Source: Prevotella sp.
GTDB taxonomy: Bacteria > Bacteroidota > Bacteroidia > Bacteroidales > Bacteroidaceae
Length of the DNA stretch: 64,000 nt
Assembly (NCBI GenBank): GCA_024680755.1
Contig: JAILBT010000078.1
Location: 1-64,000, forward strand
Reading direction: 5' to 3'
Shown: positions 26,130-35,479 of the stretch, piece by piece
Layout: every line of letters starts with the position of its first letter
Numbering within the stretch: the stretch's first letter is position 1
Notes under the pieces: generated by a model
The model's database searches: none
Seen by the model: only the letters and a program-made list of their open reading frames with translations
What the model was told of the DNA's origin: nothing
Position numbers and translations under genes: made by a program

Positions 26130-27752
26130 ATGAAAGCCATACTGACAACACTGGCCCTGATGGGCACCGCCACGCTGGCCCTGGCCCAGGGCAAGGCCAC
26201 TGTGATGGAAGACGTGAACCACGTAGTAGATAACACCCCCGACTCCATTGCCAAGGCGCTCATGTCGAGGCCGACACCCGGCAGCACCCGACGCGAGGGC
26301 AAGCCCGTACTGTTCCTGATAGGCAACAGCACCATGCGCAACGGCACCCGCGGCGACGGCAGCAACGGACAGTGGGGCTGGGGCTACTATGCACCTAAGT
26401 ATTTCGACTATAGCCAGATCTCGGTGGAGAACCAGGCCCTGGGCGGCATGTCAACACGAACGTTCTACACCAAGCTGTGGCCAGACATCAGGCAGGCAAT
26501 ACAGCCCGGCGACTGGGTCATCGTCAGCATAGGACACAACGACGGCGGACCCATCGACGAGGGACGGGCACGCTCCGTGCTGAGCGGCACGGGACAGGAC
26601 TCGGTGGTTGTGACCATCAAGGAGACCGGCGTGCGCGAGACCGTATATACCTACGGCGGATACATGCGACGCTACATTGCCGACATCAGGGCCCGGGGCG
26701 CACACCCCGTGCTCATGTCGCTCACGCCGCGCAACGCCTACGACCCGCAGACATGCCGCATCGTGCGAAAGCCACAGGGAGCATGGCTGCAGACGATAGC
26801 CGACGAGCAGAACGTGCCATACATCGACCTGAACGAGATAAGCGGAGCCAAGCTGGACCGCTTCGGACCGTGGAAAGAAGCATACCACTTCTACAAAGAC
26901 AACATCCACACATCGAAATTCGGAGCCGAGCTGAACGCGCGCTCGGCTGCCGAGGGCATCGCCGCCTGCAAGCACGAGGGCATACTCGAGCTACAGCAGA
27001 TGCTGACGAACGTAGAGCCGCAGCAAGTGCCTGTAGAAAGGCGCAAGGGCAAGCCCGTCGTCTTCATCACAGGCGACTCGACCGTGAAGAACGAAGACCG
27101 CGACGACGACTCGATGTGGGGCTGGGGGGCCGTGGCCGAACAGGTGTTCAACACAAAGAAGATAACCGTAGCCAACTGTGCAAAGGCCGGACGCAGCACA
27201 CGCACATACCTGAACGAAGGAAGATGGGATCAGGTCTATAACTCGCTGCAGCCGGGCGACTTCGTGCTCATACAGTTTGGGCACAACGACATAGGCCCGA
27301 TAGAAAAAGACCGTATGCGCGGCGTGATACCCGGCGTGCAGGAAGAGCCCAAGGTCTATAAGATGGAAAAGACGGGCGACTACGAACTGGTGTATTGCTT
27401 CGGCTTCTATCTGAAAAAATTCATCATGGACGTGCGCGAGAAAGGGGCCACACCCATCATCGTCTCGCTCACACCGCGCAACGAATGGAAAGACGGACGC
27501 ATAGAGCGCCGCAACGACACATACGGCCGGTGGTACCGGCAGGTCTGCCAGGAGACACAGACCGAACTGGTCGATCTGCACAACCTGACCGCCGACGCCC
27601 TGGAGCAGACATGCCACTCTAAGGAAGAGGCCGCACCATACTACAAGCGCGACCACACACACACGTCGAAACGCGGAGCTATGCTCAACGCACAGAACGT
27701 GGCAAAGGGACTGAAAGCCAACCATTCGCCACTGGCAAAATACCTGAAGTGA
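26130..27752 (+). CDS. Secreted protein with two tandem SGNH hydrolase domains (rhamnogalacturonan acetylesterase-like)
   Basis: Domain 1 LFLIGNSTMRNG...SIGHNDGGP...DNIHTSKFG; domain 2 VFITGDSTVKNE...QFGHNDIGP...DHTHTSKRG. Confidence 0.85.
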   Translation: MKAILTTLALMGTATLALAQGKATVMEDVNHVVDNTPDSIAKALMSRPTPGSTRREGKPVLFLIGNSTMRNGTRGDGSNGQWGWGYYAPKYFDYSQISVENQALGGMSTRTFYTKLWPDIRQAIQPGDWVIVSIGHNDGGPIDEGRARSVLSGTGQDSVVVTIKETGVRETVYTYGGYMRRYIADIRARGAHPVLMSLTPRNAYDPQTCRIVRKPQGAWLQTIADEQNVPYIDLNEISGAKLDRFGPWKEAYHFYKDNIHTSKFGAELNARSAAEGIAACKHEGILELQQMLTNVEPQQVPVERRKGKPVVFITGDSTVKNEDRDDDSMWGWGAVAEQVFNTKKITVANCAKAGRSTRTYLNEGRWDQVYNSLQPGDFVLIQFGHNDIGPIEKDRMRGVIPGVQEEPKVYKMEKTGDYELVYCFGFYLKKFIMDVREKGATPIIVSLTPRNEWKDGRIERRNDTYGRWYRQVCQETQTELVDLHNLTADALEQTCHSKEEAAPYYKRDHTHTSKRGAMLNAQNVAKGLKANHSPLAKYLK

Positions 27753-27780
27753 AGATATTTGTCTGTTTATTACACCACTC

Positions 27781-27826
27781 CACATCTCCACATCTCCACA
27801 TCTCCACAACTCCACATCTCCACAAC
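27781..27826. repeat. 8-nt tandem array (CACATCTC / CACAACTC) before argD start
   Basis: CACATCTC x3, CACAACTC, CACATCTC, CACAAC read directly. Confidence 0.9.
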
Positions 27827-27830
27827 AACA

Positions 27831-28958
27831 ATGAAACTATTCGACGTTTATCCACTATTCGACATCAACATTGTCAAGGGTCTGGGTTGCCATGTATGGG
27901 ACGACCAAGGTCAGGAATACCTCGACCTTTACGGCGGCCACGCCGTAATCAGCATAGGCCACAGCCAGCCGCACTACGTCAAGCAAGTGACAGAACAGCT
28001 GCAACGCCTCGGCTTCTATAGCAACTCGGTGGTCAACCGCCTGCAGACACAACTGGCCGAGCGCTTAGGACGGCTGAGCGGCTACGACGACTATCAGCTC
28101 TTCCTGATCAACAGCGGTGCCGAGGCCAACGAGAACGCACTGAAGCTGGCCTCGTTTCACACCGGACGCGCACGCGTGCTGGCGGCACAACGGGCCTTCC
28201 ACGGACGCACCAGCCTGGCCGTGGAGACAACAGACAACCCGAAAATCATTGCACCCATCAACGACGGCGGACATGTGACGCGGCTGCCGCTGAACGACCT
28301 GGCGGCATGGCAGACAGAGCTCAGACGGGGCGATGTCTGCGCCGTCATACTGGAGTGCATACAGGGGGTGGGCGGCATACAGATGGCCACAGCAGAGTTT
28401 GCACAGGGGCTGGCACAAGCCTGCCGACAGCACGGAGCGGTGCTCATCTGCGACGAGATACAATGCGGATACGGACGCAGCGGACGCTTCTTCGCCCACC
28501 AGTGGCTCGACATAAGGCCTGACATCATCACAGTGGCAAAAGGCATTGCCAACGGATTCCCGATGGGTGCAGTGTTCATCGCGCCTGAGTTTGAACCCGT
28601 CTATGGACAGCTCGGGACAACCTTCGGAGGCAACCACCTGGCATGTGCAGCAGCACTGGCCGTGCTCGACGTGTTCGAGCAGGAGGGACTCGTAGAGAAC
28701 GCACACCTCGTGGGCGAATACCTGATAGACAGCCTGAAGCACCTGGGCAGTAGCGCCATCAAAGAGGTGCGCGGACGCGGACTGATGATAGGCATCGACC
28801 TGGACCGCCCGCACAAGGAGGTGCGACAGCCGCTCATCTATCAGCAGCACTGCTTCACCGGCTGTGCGGGCACCAACTGTCTGAGACTGCTACCGCCGCT
28901 GTGCCTCACCAAGGACGAGGCCGACGACTTTGTGGAACGACTGACCAAAGTGTTATGA
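27831..28958 (+). CDS. argD: Acetylornithine aminotransferase
   Basis: FLINSGAEANENALKLASFHTGRARVLAAQRAFHGRTSLAVE; ICDEIQCGYGRSGRFFA. Confidence 0.9.
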   Translation: MKLFDVYPLFDINIVKGLGCHVWDDQGQEYLDLYGGHAVISIGHSQPHYVKQVTEQLQRLGFYSNSVVNRLQTQLAERLGRLSGYDDYQLFLINSGAEANENALKLASFHTGRARVLAAQRAFHGRTSLAVETTDNPKIIAPINDGGHVTRLPLNDLAAWQTELRRGDVCAVILECIQGVGGIQMATAEFAQGLAQACRQHGAVLICDEIQCGYGRSGRFFAHQWLDIRPDIITVAKGIANGFPMGAVFIAPEFEPVYGQLGTTFGGNHLACAAALAVLDVFEQEGLVENAHLVGEYLIDSLKHLGSSAIKEVRGRGLMIGIDLDRPHKEVRQPLIYQQHCFTGCAGTNCLRLLPPLCLTKDEADDFVERLTKVL

Positions 28959-29764
28959 ACATAGCTATCATAGGCGCAGGTGCCATGGGCGGCCAGACAG
29001 CCCGCGGACTGCTCAGACAGAAGACGACCGACGTGAAACTGACCGTGAGCGACCCCTCTGAACAGGTCAGAGAGCAAATGGCAGCAATCGGCGCAGGCGT
29101 GACGGACGACAACGCCGAAGCAGCACGCGGAGCCGACGTGGTGATGGTGGTGGTGAAGCCCTGGCTGGTAGAGACAGTGCTCAAGGGCATAGCCAGCACA
29201 CTGACGGCAGACCAGAAGCTGATAGTGATAGCCGCAGGAGTGCCCTCAGCAAAGATCAAGGAATGGCTAACAGCACCCACAACACCCACAACACCCACAC
29301 CCCACGCAGCCCCCATCCCGTCGTTTTTCCTCGCCATACCCAACATCGCTATTGCTCAGCTGGCCTCGATGACATTCCTCGTGCCGGTGACAGCCACCCA
29401 GGCCGACACGGCCTGCGTAAAGGCGCTGTTCGACACCGTGGGCACCACGCTGCTCACCGACGAGGCACACCTGGCGGCCGGAACGACACTGGCCTCGTGC
29501 GGCATAGCATACGCCATGCGCTACATACGCGCCGCGGCTGAAGGAGGCGTGGAGCTGGGCTTCCGCGCCGACGAAGCCAAACGCATAGTGATGCAGACCG
29601 TAGAGGGCGCTGTCCGTCTGCTGCAGGCCACGGGCATGCACCCCGAACAGGCCATCGACATGGTGACAACGCCCGGCGGGGTGACTATACGCGGACTGAA
29701 CGAGATGGAACATGCCGGATTCACATCGGCCGTGATACGCGGACTAAAAGCAGGAGCAAAATGA
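28955..29764 (+). CDS. proC: Pyrroline-5-carboxylate reductase
   Basis: MNIAIIGAGAMGGQTARGL; TPGGVTIRGLNEMEHAGF; ATGA overlap with argD. Confidence 0.9.
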   Translation: MNIAIIGAGAMGGQTARGLLRQKTTDVKLTVSDPSEQVREQMAAIGAGVTDDNAEAARGADVVMVVVKPWLVETVLKGIASTLTADQKLIVIAAGVPSAKIKEWLTAPTTPTTPTPHAAPIPSFFLAIPNIAIAQLASMTFLVPVTATQADTACVKALFDTVGTTLLTDEAHLAAGTTLASCGIAYAMRYIRAAAEGGVELGFRADEAKRIVMQTVEGAVRLLQATGMHPEQAIDMVTTPGGVTIRGLNEMEHAGFTSAVIRGLKAGAK

Positions 29765-30372
29765 ACAGACTCATCACACTATTACTTTGCCTTGTAGCCA
29801 CCCTGACGACGCGGGCCGGCGACATGGGCAACGCACGACAGATTTTCGACAAGACATACAACAGCTTCTACGGACAGGGAGGAGTGCGCTTCAACTACAA
29901 GATAAGCGCACTCGGCATATACCATGAAAAGGGCTGGGCCTGCTACAAGGGCAACAAAAGCAAGTCGGCACACGATGACACCGTGATGTGGAACGACGGC
30001 GAACTGCTCTACAAGGTCAGGCTGAAGAAAAAACTGGTCGAGATACACGACCCGAAGGTGAACAAGGAAGACCAACTGCTACAGAAATTCAAGTTCTATC
30101 CCGACGAGTTCAACTACAGCGTGAAGCGCGAAGGCGACAAACTGCTGCTGACACTCAAGGCCAAGAAAGGTGCCAAGAACACCAAGATGAAGGAGGTGCG
30201 CATACTGGTTGACCCCGTGACATACCACCCGCAGCAGCTGCGCGTAAAGGTGCTGAGCCTGTTCTGGCTGAAGGTCACATTCACCAACTTCCAGGCGGGC
30301 AACATAGCCGACACCACCTTCGACTTCCCCAAAGAGAAATACAGCGACTACAGGACCGAGGACCGCCGCTGA
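29761..30372 (+). CDS. LolA-like periplasmic protein
   Basis: Signal peptide; ARQIFDKTYNSFYGQGGVRFNYKIS... and DPVTYHPQQLRVK...FTNFQAG. Confidence 0.6.
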   Translation: MNRLITLLLCLVATLTTRAGDMGNARQIFDKTYNSFYGQGGVRFNYKISALGIYHEKGWACYKGNKSKSAHDDTVMWNDGELLYKVRLKKKLVEIHDPKVNKEDQLLQKFKFYPDEFNYSVKREGDKLLLTLKAKKGAKNTKMKEVRILVDPVTYHPQQLRVKVLSLFWLKVTFTNFQAGNIADTTFDFPKEKYSDYRTEDRR

Positions 30373-30409
30373 CCACACTGCGCCACAAAAACAAGACAGC
30401 AAGCCAAAC

Positions 30410-31294
30410 GTGACATTCGCCATTTTCGGAAATAGCTATCAGCAACACAAGGCCGTCTCGACCGGGCAGCTGCTCAGGCTGTTGCAACAGCACGGTGCCG
30501 GCATAACGATAGACAGAGACTACAGCCTGTTTCTGCAGAGCATCGGCATCAGCGAGGCCAGCCGGTACCCCGTCTTCGTGGGCAACGACTTCCAGGCCGA
30601 CTTCGCCTTCTCGATGGGCGGCGACGGAACCATGTTGCGAACGGCCGCACGCGTGGGGCGAAAGGAGACACCCATCGTGGGCGTCAACATGGGGCGGCTG
30701 GGCTTCCTGGCCGATGTCAGACCCGACGAGCTGGCCGAGGCTGTCACAACGCTCTACAGCGGACAGTATGTCAAAGAGCGACGAGCCATCATCAGCGTCG
30801 AAGCCGACGGACAGCCTCTCTCGGCATACCCCACGGCCATCAACGACGTGGCCGTGCTGAAACGCGACTCGGCATCGATGATAACCATACACACCCGCGC
30901 CGACGGCGAACACCTGGTCAGCTATCAGGCCGACGGCGTCATCGTGAGCACCAGTACGGGCTCGACAGCCTACTCGCTCAGCAACGGCGGACCTATCATC
31001 GTGCCGGGCTCAGGCGTGCTGTGCATAACGGCCGTCGCACCGCACAGCCTCAACATGCGGCCAATAGTGATGCCCGAGACACGCACACTGACACTCGACG
31101 TGGAAAGCCGCTCACACGGCTTCCTCGTGGCCATCGACGGACGGGCTGAGAAGCTGCAGGTGGGCACAAGCATAACATTGCGCCGGGCCGACTTCAGCTG
31201 CTATGTCGTCAAGAGGCCCGGCAGCAGCTATTTCGCCACACTGAAGGAAAAGATGATGTGGGGAGCCGACAACCGAAGCGCAAGACAGCAATGA
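30410..31294 (+). CDS. nadK: NAD kinase (GTG start)
   Basis: FSMGGDGTMLRTAARVGRKETPIVGVNMGRLGFLADV; STGSTAYSLSNGGPI. Confidence 0.94.
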   Translation: MTFAIFGNSYQQHKAVSTGQLLRLLQQHGAGITIDRDYSLFLQSIGISEASRYPVFVGNDFQADFAFSMGGDGTMLRTAARVGRKETPIVGVNMGRLGFLADVRPDELAEAVTTLYSGQYVKERRAIISVEADGQPLSAYPTAINDVAVLKRDSASMITIHTRADGEHLVSYQADGVIVSTSTGSTAYSLSNGGPIIVPGSGVLCITAVAPHSLNMRPIVMPETRTLTLDVESRSHGFLVAIDGRAEKLQVGTSITLRRADFSCYVVKRPGSSYFATLKEKMMWGADNRSARQQ

Positions 31295-33096
31295 ACAACG
31301 GGCAGACACACTCTTCGCAGATGGCGATAGTCAAATGGCTGTGGCACGCATGGCGTGGCAACCGACTACAGGCCATACTCAACGCCATGCTCGGACTGGC
31401 AGCCGTGGCCGTCAGCCTGGCCATGGTGTGGGCCATGCAGCAGACCATCGACGTGGCCACACATCTGCGACAAGGCTCGCTGACGGCATGGGTGGGCGTG
31501 ATGGGCGGACTGATACTGTGCGACTTCGGCATCAGCATCTCGCGAGTGTGGATAAAAAACATACTCGGCGTGAAGGCACAGAACCTGATGCAACAACAAC
31601 TGCTTGACATGCTGATGAGGCAGCAATGGCAGGGGCGCGAGGCACGACACAGCGGCGACATCATCAACCGGCTGGAACAAGACGTGCGCACGGTGGTGAC
31701 ATTCCTCACAGAAACGCTGCCCGGCACACTGTCTGTCCTGACGATGTTCGTCGGCGCCTTCGGCTACCTGTTCCTCATCGACGGCTGGCTGGCAGTGGTC
31801 ACGGTGGGCATAATGCCCGTCTTCATTCTCCTGAGCCGACTCTACATCAACCGTATGCGACAGCTGACACGCGACGTGCGCCACAGCGACAGCCGCGTGC
31901 AGGGAGTACTCACCGAAGCCGTGCAGCACCTGACACTCATCAAGACCATGCTGGCGGCACCAAACATCAGCCGCCATCTGGACAGAGAACAGGCCACCCT
32001 CAGACAGCGGGTCAGACGGCGAACCGTCTTCTCTGTCTTATCAAACCTGATGCTCAACGGAGGCTTCGCCATCGGATATCTCGTGGCCTTCTGCTGGGGA
32101 GCCTTCCGGCTCTTTGCCAACACCATCACCTACGGTCAGATGACGGCGCTGCTGCAGCTCGTCTATCGCATACAGGGACCGGCACGCGAGCTGACGCGTC
32201 TGGCACCGGCCTTCGTCGGTGTGTTCACCGCTGCCGAGAGGCTGATGGAGCTCGAGACCATACCGCCGGAACCCGATGCCGAACCGCAACCCATGACGGA
32301 ACCGTGCGGACTGAGGCTGGACGACGTGACTTACCGCTACCCCAACGGCCGGCGCGACATAGTGAGCCATCTGAGCTTCGACTTCCGTCCGGGCACGGCC
32401 ACGGCCGTAATGGGCGAGACCGGTGCCGGCAAGACCACGCTGATACGTCTGCTGCTTGCCCTGGTGCATCCAACGTCGGGACACGTCCTCATCTACAGCC
32501 AAAATACCGCCTCCAGTCTCTCCGAGAACTCTGATTACTCCGAGAACTCCGAGAACTCCGATTACTCCGAGAACTCCGAAAACTCCGAAAACTCCGAGAA
32601 CTCAGATTACTCAGATTACTCCGAAAACTCCGAGAACTCAGAAAATTCCTCCCCCATGACCGCCGGCCACCGCTGCAACATCTGCTACGTCCCCCAGGGC
32701 AACACCCTCTTCAGCGGAACCATACGCGACAACCTGTTGCTTGGCAACGCCAGCGCCACCGACAGCCAGCTCCGCGCCGCACTGCACACCGCCTGCGCCG
32801 ATTTCGTCATGCAGCTGCCCGAAGGCCTCGACACCGTGTGTGCCGAACAGGGCGGCGGACTCTCCGAGGGGCAGGCACAGCGAATAGCCATAGCGCGCGC
32901 ACTGCTCAGGCCGGCCCCCATCGTCATACTCGACGAGGCCACGTCGGCCCTCGACCCCGACACAGAGCGCGAACTGCTTGACCGACTGCTGAAACGCGAT
33001 GACGGCACGGCCCAAGGCCGCACCGTCATCTGCGTCACCCACAGGCCAGCCGTGCTCGACTATTGTCAACAGACGCTGCACATACCTTCTGCCTGA
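31291..33096 (+). CDS. ABC exporter (fused permease and ATPase) with in-frame SEN/SDY repeat
   Basis: MGETGAGKTTLIRLL Walker A; YVPQGNTLFSG; GGGLSEGQAQRIAIARALLRPAPIVILDEATSALD. Confidence 0.93.
   Translation: MNNGQTHSSQMAIVKWLWHAWRGNRLQAILNAMLGLAAVAVSLAMVWAMQQTIDVATHLRQGSLTAWVGVMGGLILCDFGISISRVWIKNILGVKAQNLMQQQLLDMLMRQQWQGREARHSGDIINRLEQDVRTVVTFLTETLPGTLSVLTMFVGAFGYLFLIDGWLAVVTVGIMPVFILLSRLYINRMRQLTRDVRHSDSRVQGVLTEAVQHLTLIKTMLAAPNISRHLDREQATLRQRVRRRTVFSVLSNLMLNGGFAIGYLVAFCWGAFRLFANTITYGQMTALLQLVYRIQGPARELTRLAPAFVGVFTAAERLMELETIPPEPDAEPQPMTEPCGLRLDDVTYRYPNGRRDIVSHLSFDFRPGTATAVMGETGAGKTTLIRLLLALVHPTSGHVLIYSQNTASSLSENSDYSENSENSDYSENSENSENSENSDYSDYSENSENSENSSPMTAGHRCNICYVPQGNTLFSGTIRDNLLLGNASATDSQLRAALHTACADFVMQLPEGLDTVCAEQGGGLSEGQAQRIAIARALLRPAPIVILDEATSALDPDTERELLDRLLKRDDGTAQGRTVICVTHRPAVLDYCQQTLHIPSA
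32521..32646 (+). repeat. 14 x 9-nt in-frame repeat encoding SEN/SDY tripeptides
   Basis: TCC GAG AAC TCT GAT TAC ... TCA GAA AAT read directly. Confidence 0.97.
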
Positions 33097-33108
33097 AAGT
33101 AGCTGTTT

Positions 33109-33681
33109 CTATATACTCAGATTAGACCTGCCTGCCATGCACGTGCGTAGCAGCACATAGGCCATGCTTGAGGTAATGATACATGCATGGGCCAGCGTGG
33201 CCATCAGCACGGCCTGCAGCGGCGACTGACCCACGGCCACAAGCGCCAGCATGACGGGCATGACGGGCACGCGCAGAGCCGCTATCGCCGTGCGGCGCAT
33301 GGCACGACGCATGAACGGCAACATTGCTTCGCCACGGGTAGCGCCATTGGCCAAAAGATATTCGCGATGGCTATGCCCCGTGGCTATGCTGATGCGAAAC
33401 ACCTTCATGGCACGCCGTGTACAGGTGGAGACCGACCACACGGCGAGCAAGAGAAGGGCGGCAGTCGTAGTCACACTCAACGACATGTCCTGCGGACGCC
33501 CGATGCCAGCAGGCAAGGCCAGCCACAGCAGCCATAACACAGCGGCGACAAGCCACAGACGAAGCAACGACAGTCCCATGTGACGCGCCACAGCTGGCAG
33601 CATACGGCGATCGTAAAGCCAAAACGCTGTCAGGGGCATGACCAGCAGGACAAGAATGAATATGACTAAAGGGATGTTCAT
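33109..33681 (-). CDS. Short membrane protein, possibly FetB/UPF0014-like permease
   Basis: TM segments; NGATRGEAMLPFMRRAMRRTAI...VGQSPLQAVLMA resembles the C-terminal half of UPF0014 permeases. Confidence 0.45.
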   Translation of the reverse strand: MNIPLVIFILVLLVMPLTAFWLYDRRMLPAVARHMGLSLLRLWLVAAVLWLLWLALPAGIGRPQDMSLSVTTTAALLLLAVWSVSTCTRRAMKVFRISIATGHSHREYLLANGATRGEAMLPFMRRAMRRTAIAALRVPVMPVMLALVAVGQSPLQAVLMATLAHACIITSSMAYVLLRTCMAGRSNLSI

Positions 33682-33703
33682 TGGCGTTTTTTCCTGAATG
33701 TGA

Positions 33704-34348
33704 CTATTTGCTGTTTACTACCTGAGCTGCAACTGCGGGCGCGTCGGCCACATCTTCTCCGGCCTGAGTCACGGGCCGGCCTGCGCTCAGCACGGCCAAC
33801 TGACGGCGCCGGGCCAACTGCTGCAGATAGCCCTCTTGACACACCGCATTGCTGACCAACAGCAGCTGTGGAGCACGGGCTGCGGCCACTGCCAGCAAGA
33901 GCTGCCGACGCTCGGCAACGGTCAGCTCCGCCAGCGGACGCTGACGCACCGCCTGAATATCCATGCCGATGAGGGCTGCTTCGCTCTCCACATTGCCCAT
34001 AAGCGACGTGGGAAGTCCCAGCATCTCCACACACCATTCGGCCAGCGTGCCGGCATGATAGCCGCGCCCGCACATGGCACGTTCTGCGGCACTGTCAGGC
34101 ACGACGTTCAGCGTGCTGGGCGCAAAGGCCGTCAGACGGCGAAACCAAGGAGCCGACAGCGGCGTGAGCGGTGCCCCGTCGAAGCTTACCACGCCGCCAC
34201 GCAGAGGACGCAGACCGAGTATGGACAGCAACAGGTCGTCGCCGGCAGCCTCATCGACATCAACGGTGGCTACGTCGCCTGTGATGACACGCAGCGAGAC
34301 CGGCTGCGACAACAGCTGCGTATAGACCTGATTCAACTCAAGAACCAT
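33704..34348 (-). CDS. Degenerate ABC-type ATPase-like protein lacking Walker motifs
   Basis: LLLSILGLRPLRGGVVSFDGAPLTPLSAPWFRRLTAFAP and PLAELTVAERRQLLLAVAAARAPQLLLVSNAV follow ABC domain order without GxGKS or LSGGE. Confidence 0.5.
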   Translation of the reverse strand: MVLELNQVYTQLLSQPVSLRVITGDVATVDVDEAAGDDLLLSILGLRPLRGGVVSFDGAPLTPLSAPWFRRLTAFAPSTLNVVPDSAAERAMCGRGYHAGTLAEWCVEMLGLPTSLMGNVESEAALIGMDIQAVRQRPLAELTVAERRQLLLAVAAARAPQLLLVSNAVCQEGYLQQLARRRQLAVLSAGRPVTQAGEDVADAPAVAAQVVNSK

Positions 34349-34386
34349 GCGAAACGAAGGACAGACAATTTAGACATCAACCCCAA

Positions 34387-34418
34387 AAAGGCCGCTGACA
34401 TCATTTGTCGCGGCCTTT
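34387..34418 (-). terminator. Terminator of the rpmB-rpmG-DUF4295 operon
   Basis: Minus strand caaaggccgcgaca/tgtcagcggccttttt. Confidence 0.75.
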
Positions 34419-34475
34419 GTTTGTCAGCTCTGTCAGAGTGGCTTCTTATAATATTAATGTGCCTCTGAGGGGGAT

Positions 34476-34634
34476 TTAGTTCTTGAAGAAGTCCTTAACG
34501 GCCTCATTGGGAACCATCTGCTCGTCAAAGATGTAGGCACCCGTCTTCGGGCTCCTCACCATCTTGATAACCTTGGTGTATGCACGCCCGTCCTTCGAGC
34601 CTTCGTGGAGGGTGGCAACGGTTTTCTTTGCCAT
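34476..34634 (-). CDS. DUF4295 family small protein (52 aa)
   Basis: Reads MAKKTVATLHEGSKDGRAYTKVIKMVRSPKTGAYIFDEQMVPNEAVKDFFKN; below ORF-track length cutoff. Confidence 0.9.
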   Translation of the reverse strand: MAKKTVATLHEGSKDGRAYTKVIKMVRSPKTGAYIFDEQMVPNEAVKDFFKN

Positions 34635-34647
34635 GAGTCAGTATTGT

Positions 34648-34839
34648 TTATTTGATTTCCTTGTGAAGAGTCATCTTCTTCAGGATGGGGTTATACTTCA
34701 TCAGCTCCAGACGCTCGGCCGTGTTCTTGCGGTTCTTCACCGTCACATAACGGCTGGTGCCAGGCAGACCGCTGTTCTTCATCTCGGTACACTCCAGGAT
34801 GACCTGCACCCTGTTGCCCTTTGCCTTCTTGTTTGCCAT
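34648..34839 (-). CDS. rpmG: 50S ribosomal protein L33
   Basis: [42 protein letters not shown]. Confidence 0.95.
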   Translation of the reverse strand: MANKKAKGNRVQVILECTEMKNSGLPGTSRYVTVKNRKNTAERLELMKYNPILKKMTLHKEIK

Positions 34840-34845
34840 GGTGTG

Positions 34846-35118
34846 TTAAAAATAAAGGTATTCGTCCTTGTAGAGCTCTTTCTCCGTCATGTAGCCATTC
34901 TTTATGGCCTGCTTCACGGCGGCATCCAGCCCAACCTTGTTAATGAGGCGCAGACCAGCGGCGCTAATCTTGAGGCTGATCCACATGTCCTTTTCTACAT
35001 AGTAGAACTTCTTGTTGAACAGGTTGACATCGAAACTGCGCTTGGTGCGGTGCTTCGAGTGTGACACATTGTTGCCTATCTGTGCCCTCTTGCCTGTGAT
35101 TTGACAAATCTTCGACAT
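34846..35118 (-). CDS. rpmB: 50S ribosomal protein L28
   Basis: [40 protein letters not shown]. Confidence 0.96.
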   Translation of the reverse strand: MSKICQITGKRAQIGNNVSHSKHRTKRSFDVNLFNKKFYYVEKDMWISLKISAAGLRLINKVGLDAAVKQAIKNGYMTEKELYKDEYLYF

Positions 35119-35167
35119 TGCTATCTAAGGTTTTTACTTTTTGTTGATACTTACTCCAAACAGGGTG

Positions 35168-35175
35168 CAAAGGTA
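35168..35175 (-). promoter_or_regulatory. -7 element TACCTTTG for the rpmB operon
   Basis: caaaggta on + strand 50 nt upstream of rpmB. Confidence 0.6.
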
Positions 35176-35357
35176 CATCTTTTTTCTGACTTGCAAAAAC
35201 AATATTGAAACATTTCACAATGCTTTAAGATTTTTTAATACATCGACCAGGCCGTAGTAACTGCTCAGTTATCGTTAAAGCTTACCACAGTAAATAACTG
35301 CCAAGGGGTTTCAGCTACAGGCAATACGATTCTCACTGGTAGCCGAGTGGTTAACTA

Positions 35358-35479
35358 ATTCATGTTTCGCAAACATGAATGTACCGTGCACAAACGCCCT
35401 GAAAGGGCAACGAGCGGCCCTGGGCTGGCCGCTCGTTGCCCTTTCAGGGCGTGCCTTTCGGAGTTTGCGAAACTTGAAT
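35358..35479. repeat. Nested inverted-repeat element: outer 17-bp arms and inner perfect 26-bp stem
   Basis: Outer attcatgtttcgcaaac (35358-35374) / gtttgcgaaacttgaat (35463-35479), one mismatch; inner acgccctgaaagggcaacgagcggcc (35394-35419) / reverse complement (35427-35452). Confidence 0.93.

Noticed and set aside
34448-34460. ATAATATTAATGT as a candidate transcription terminator or origin-like AT box
   Set aside because: No hairpin or T-run; kept only as part of the recurring 13-mer observation.
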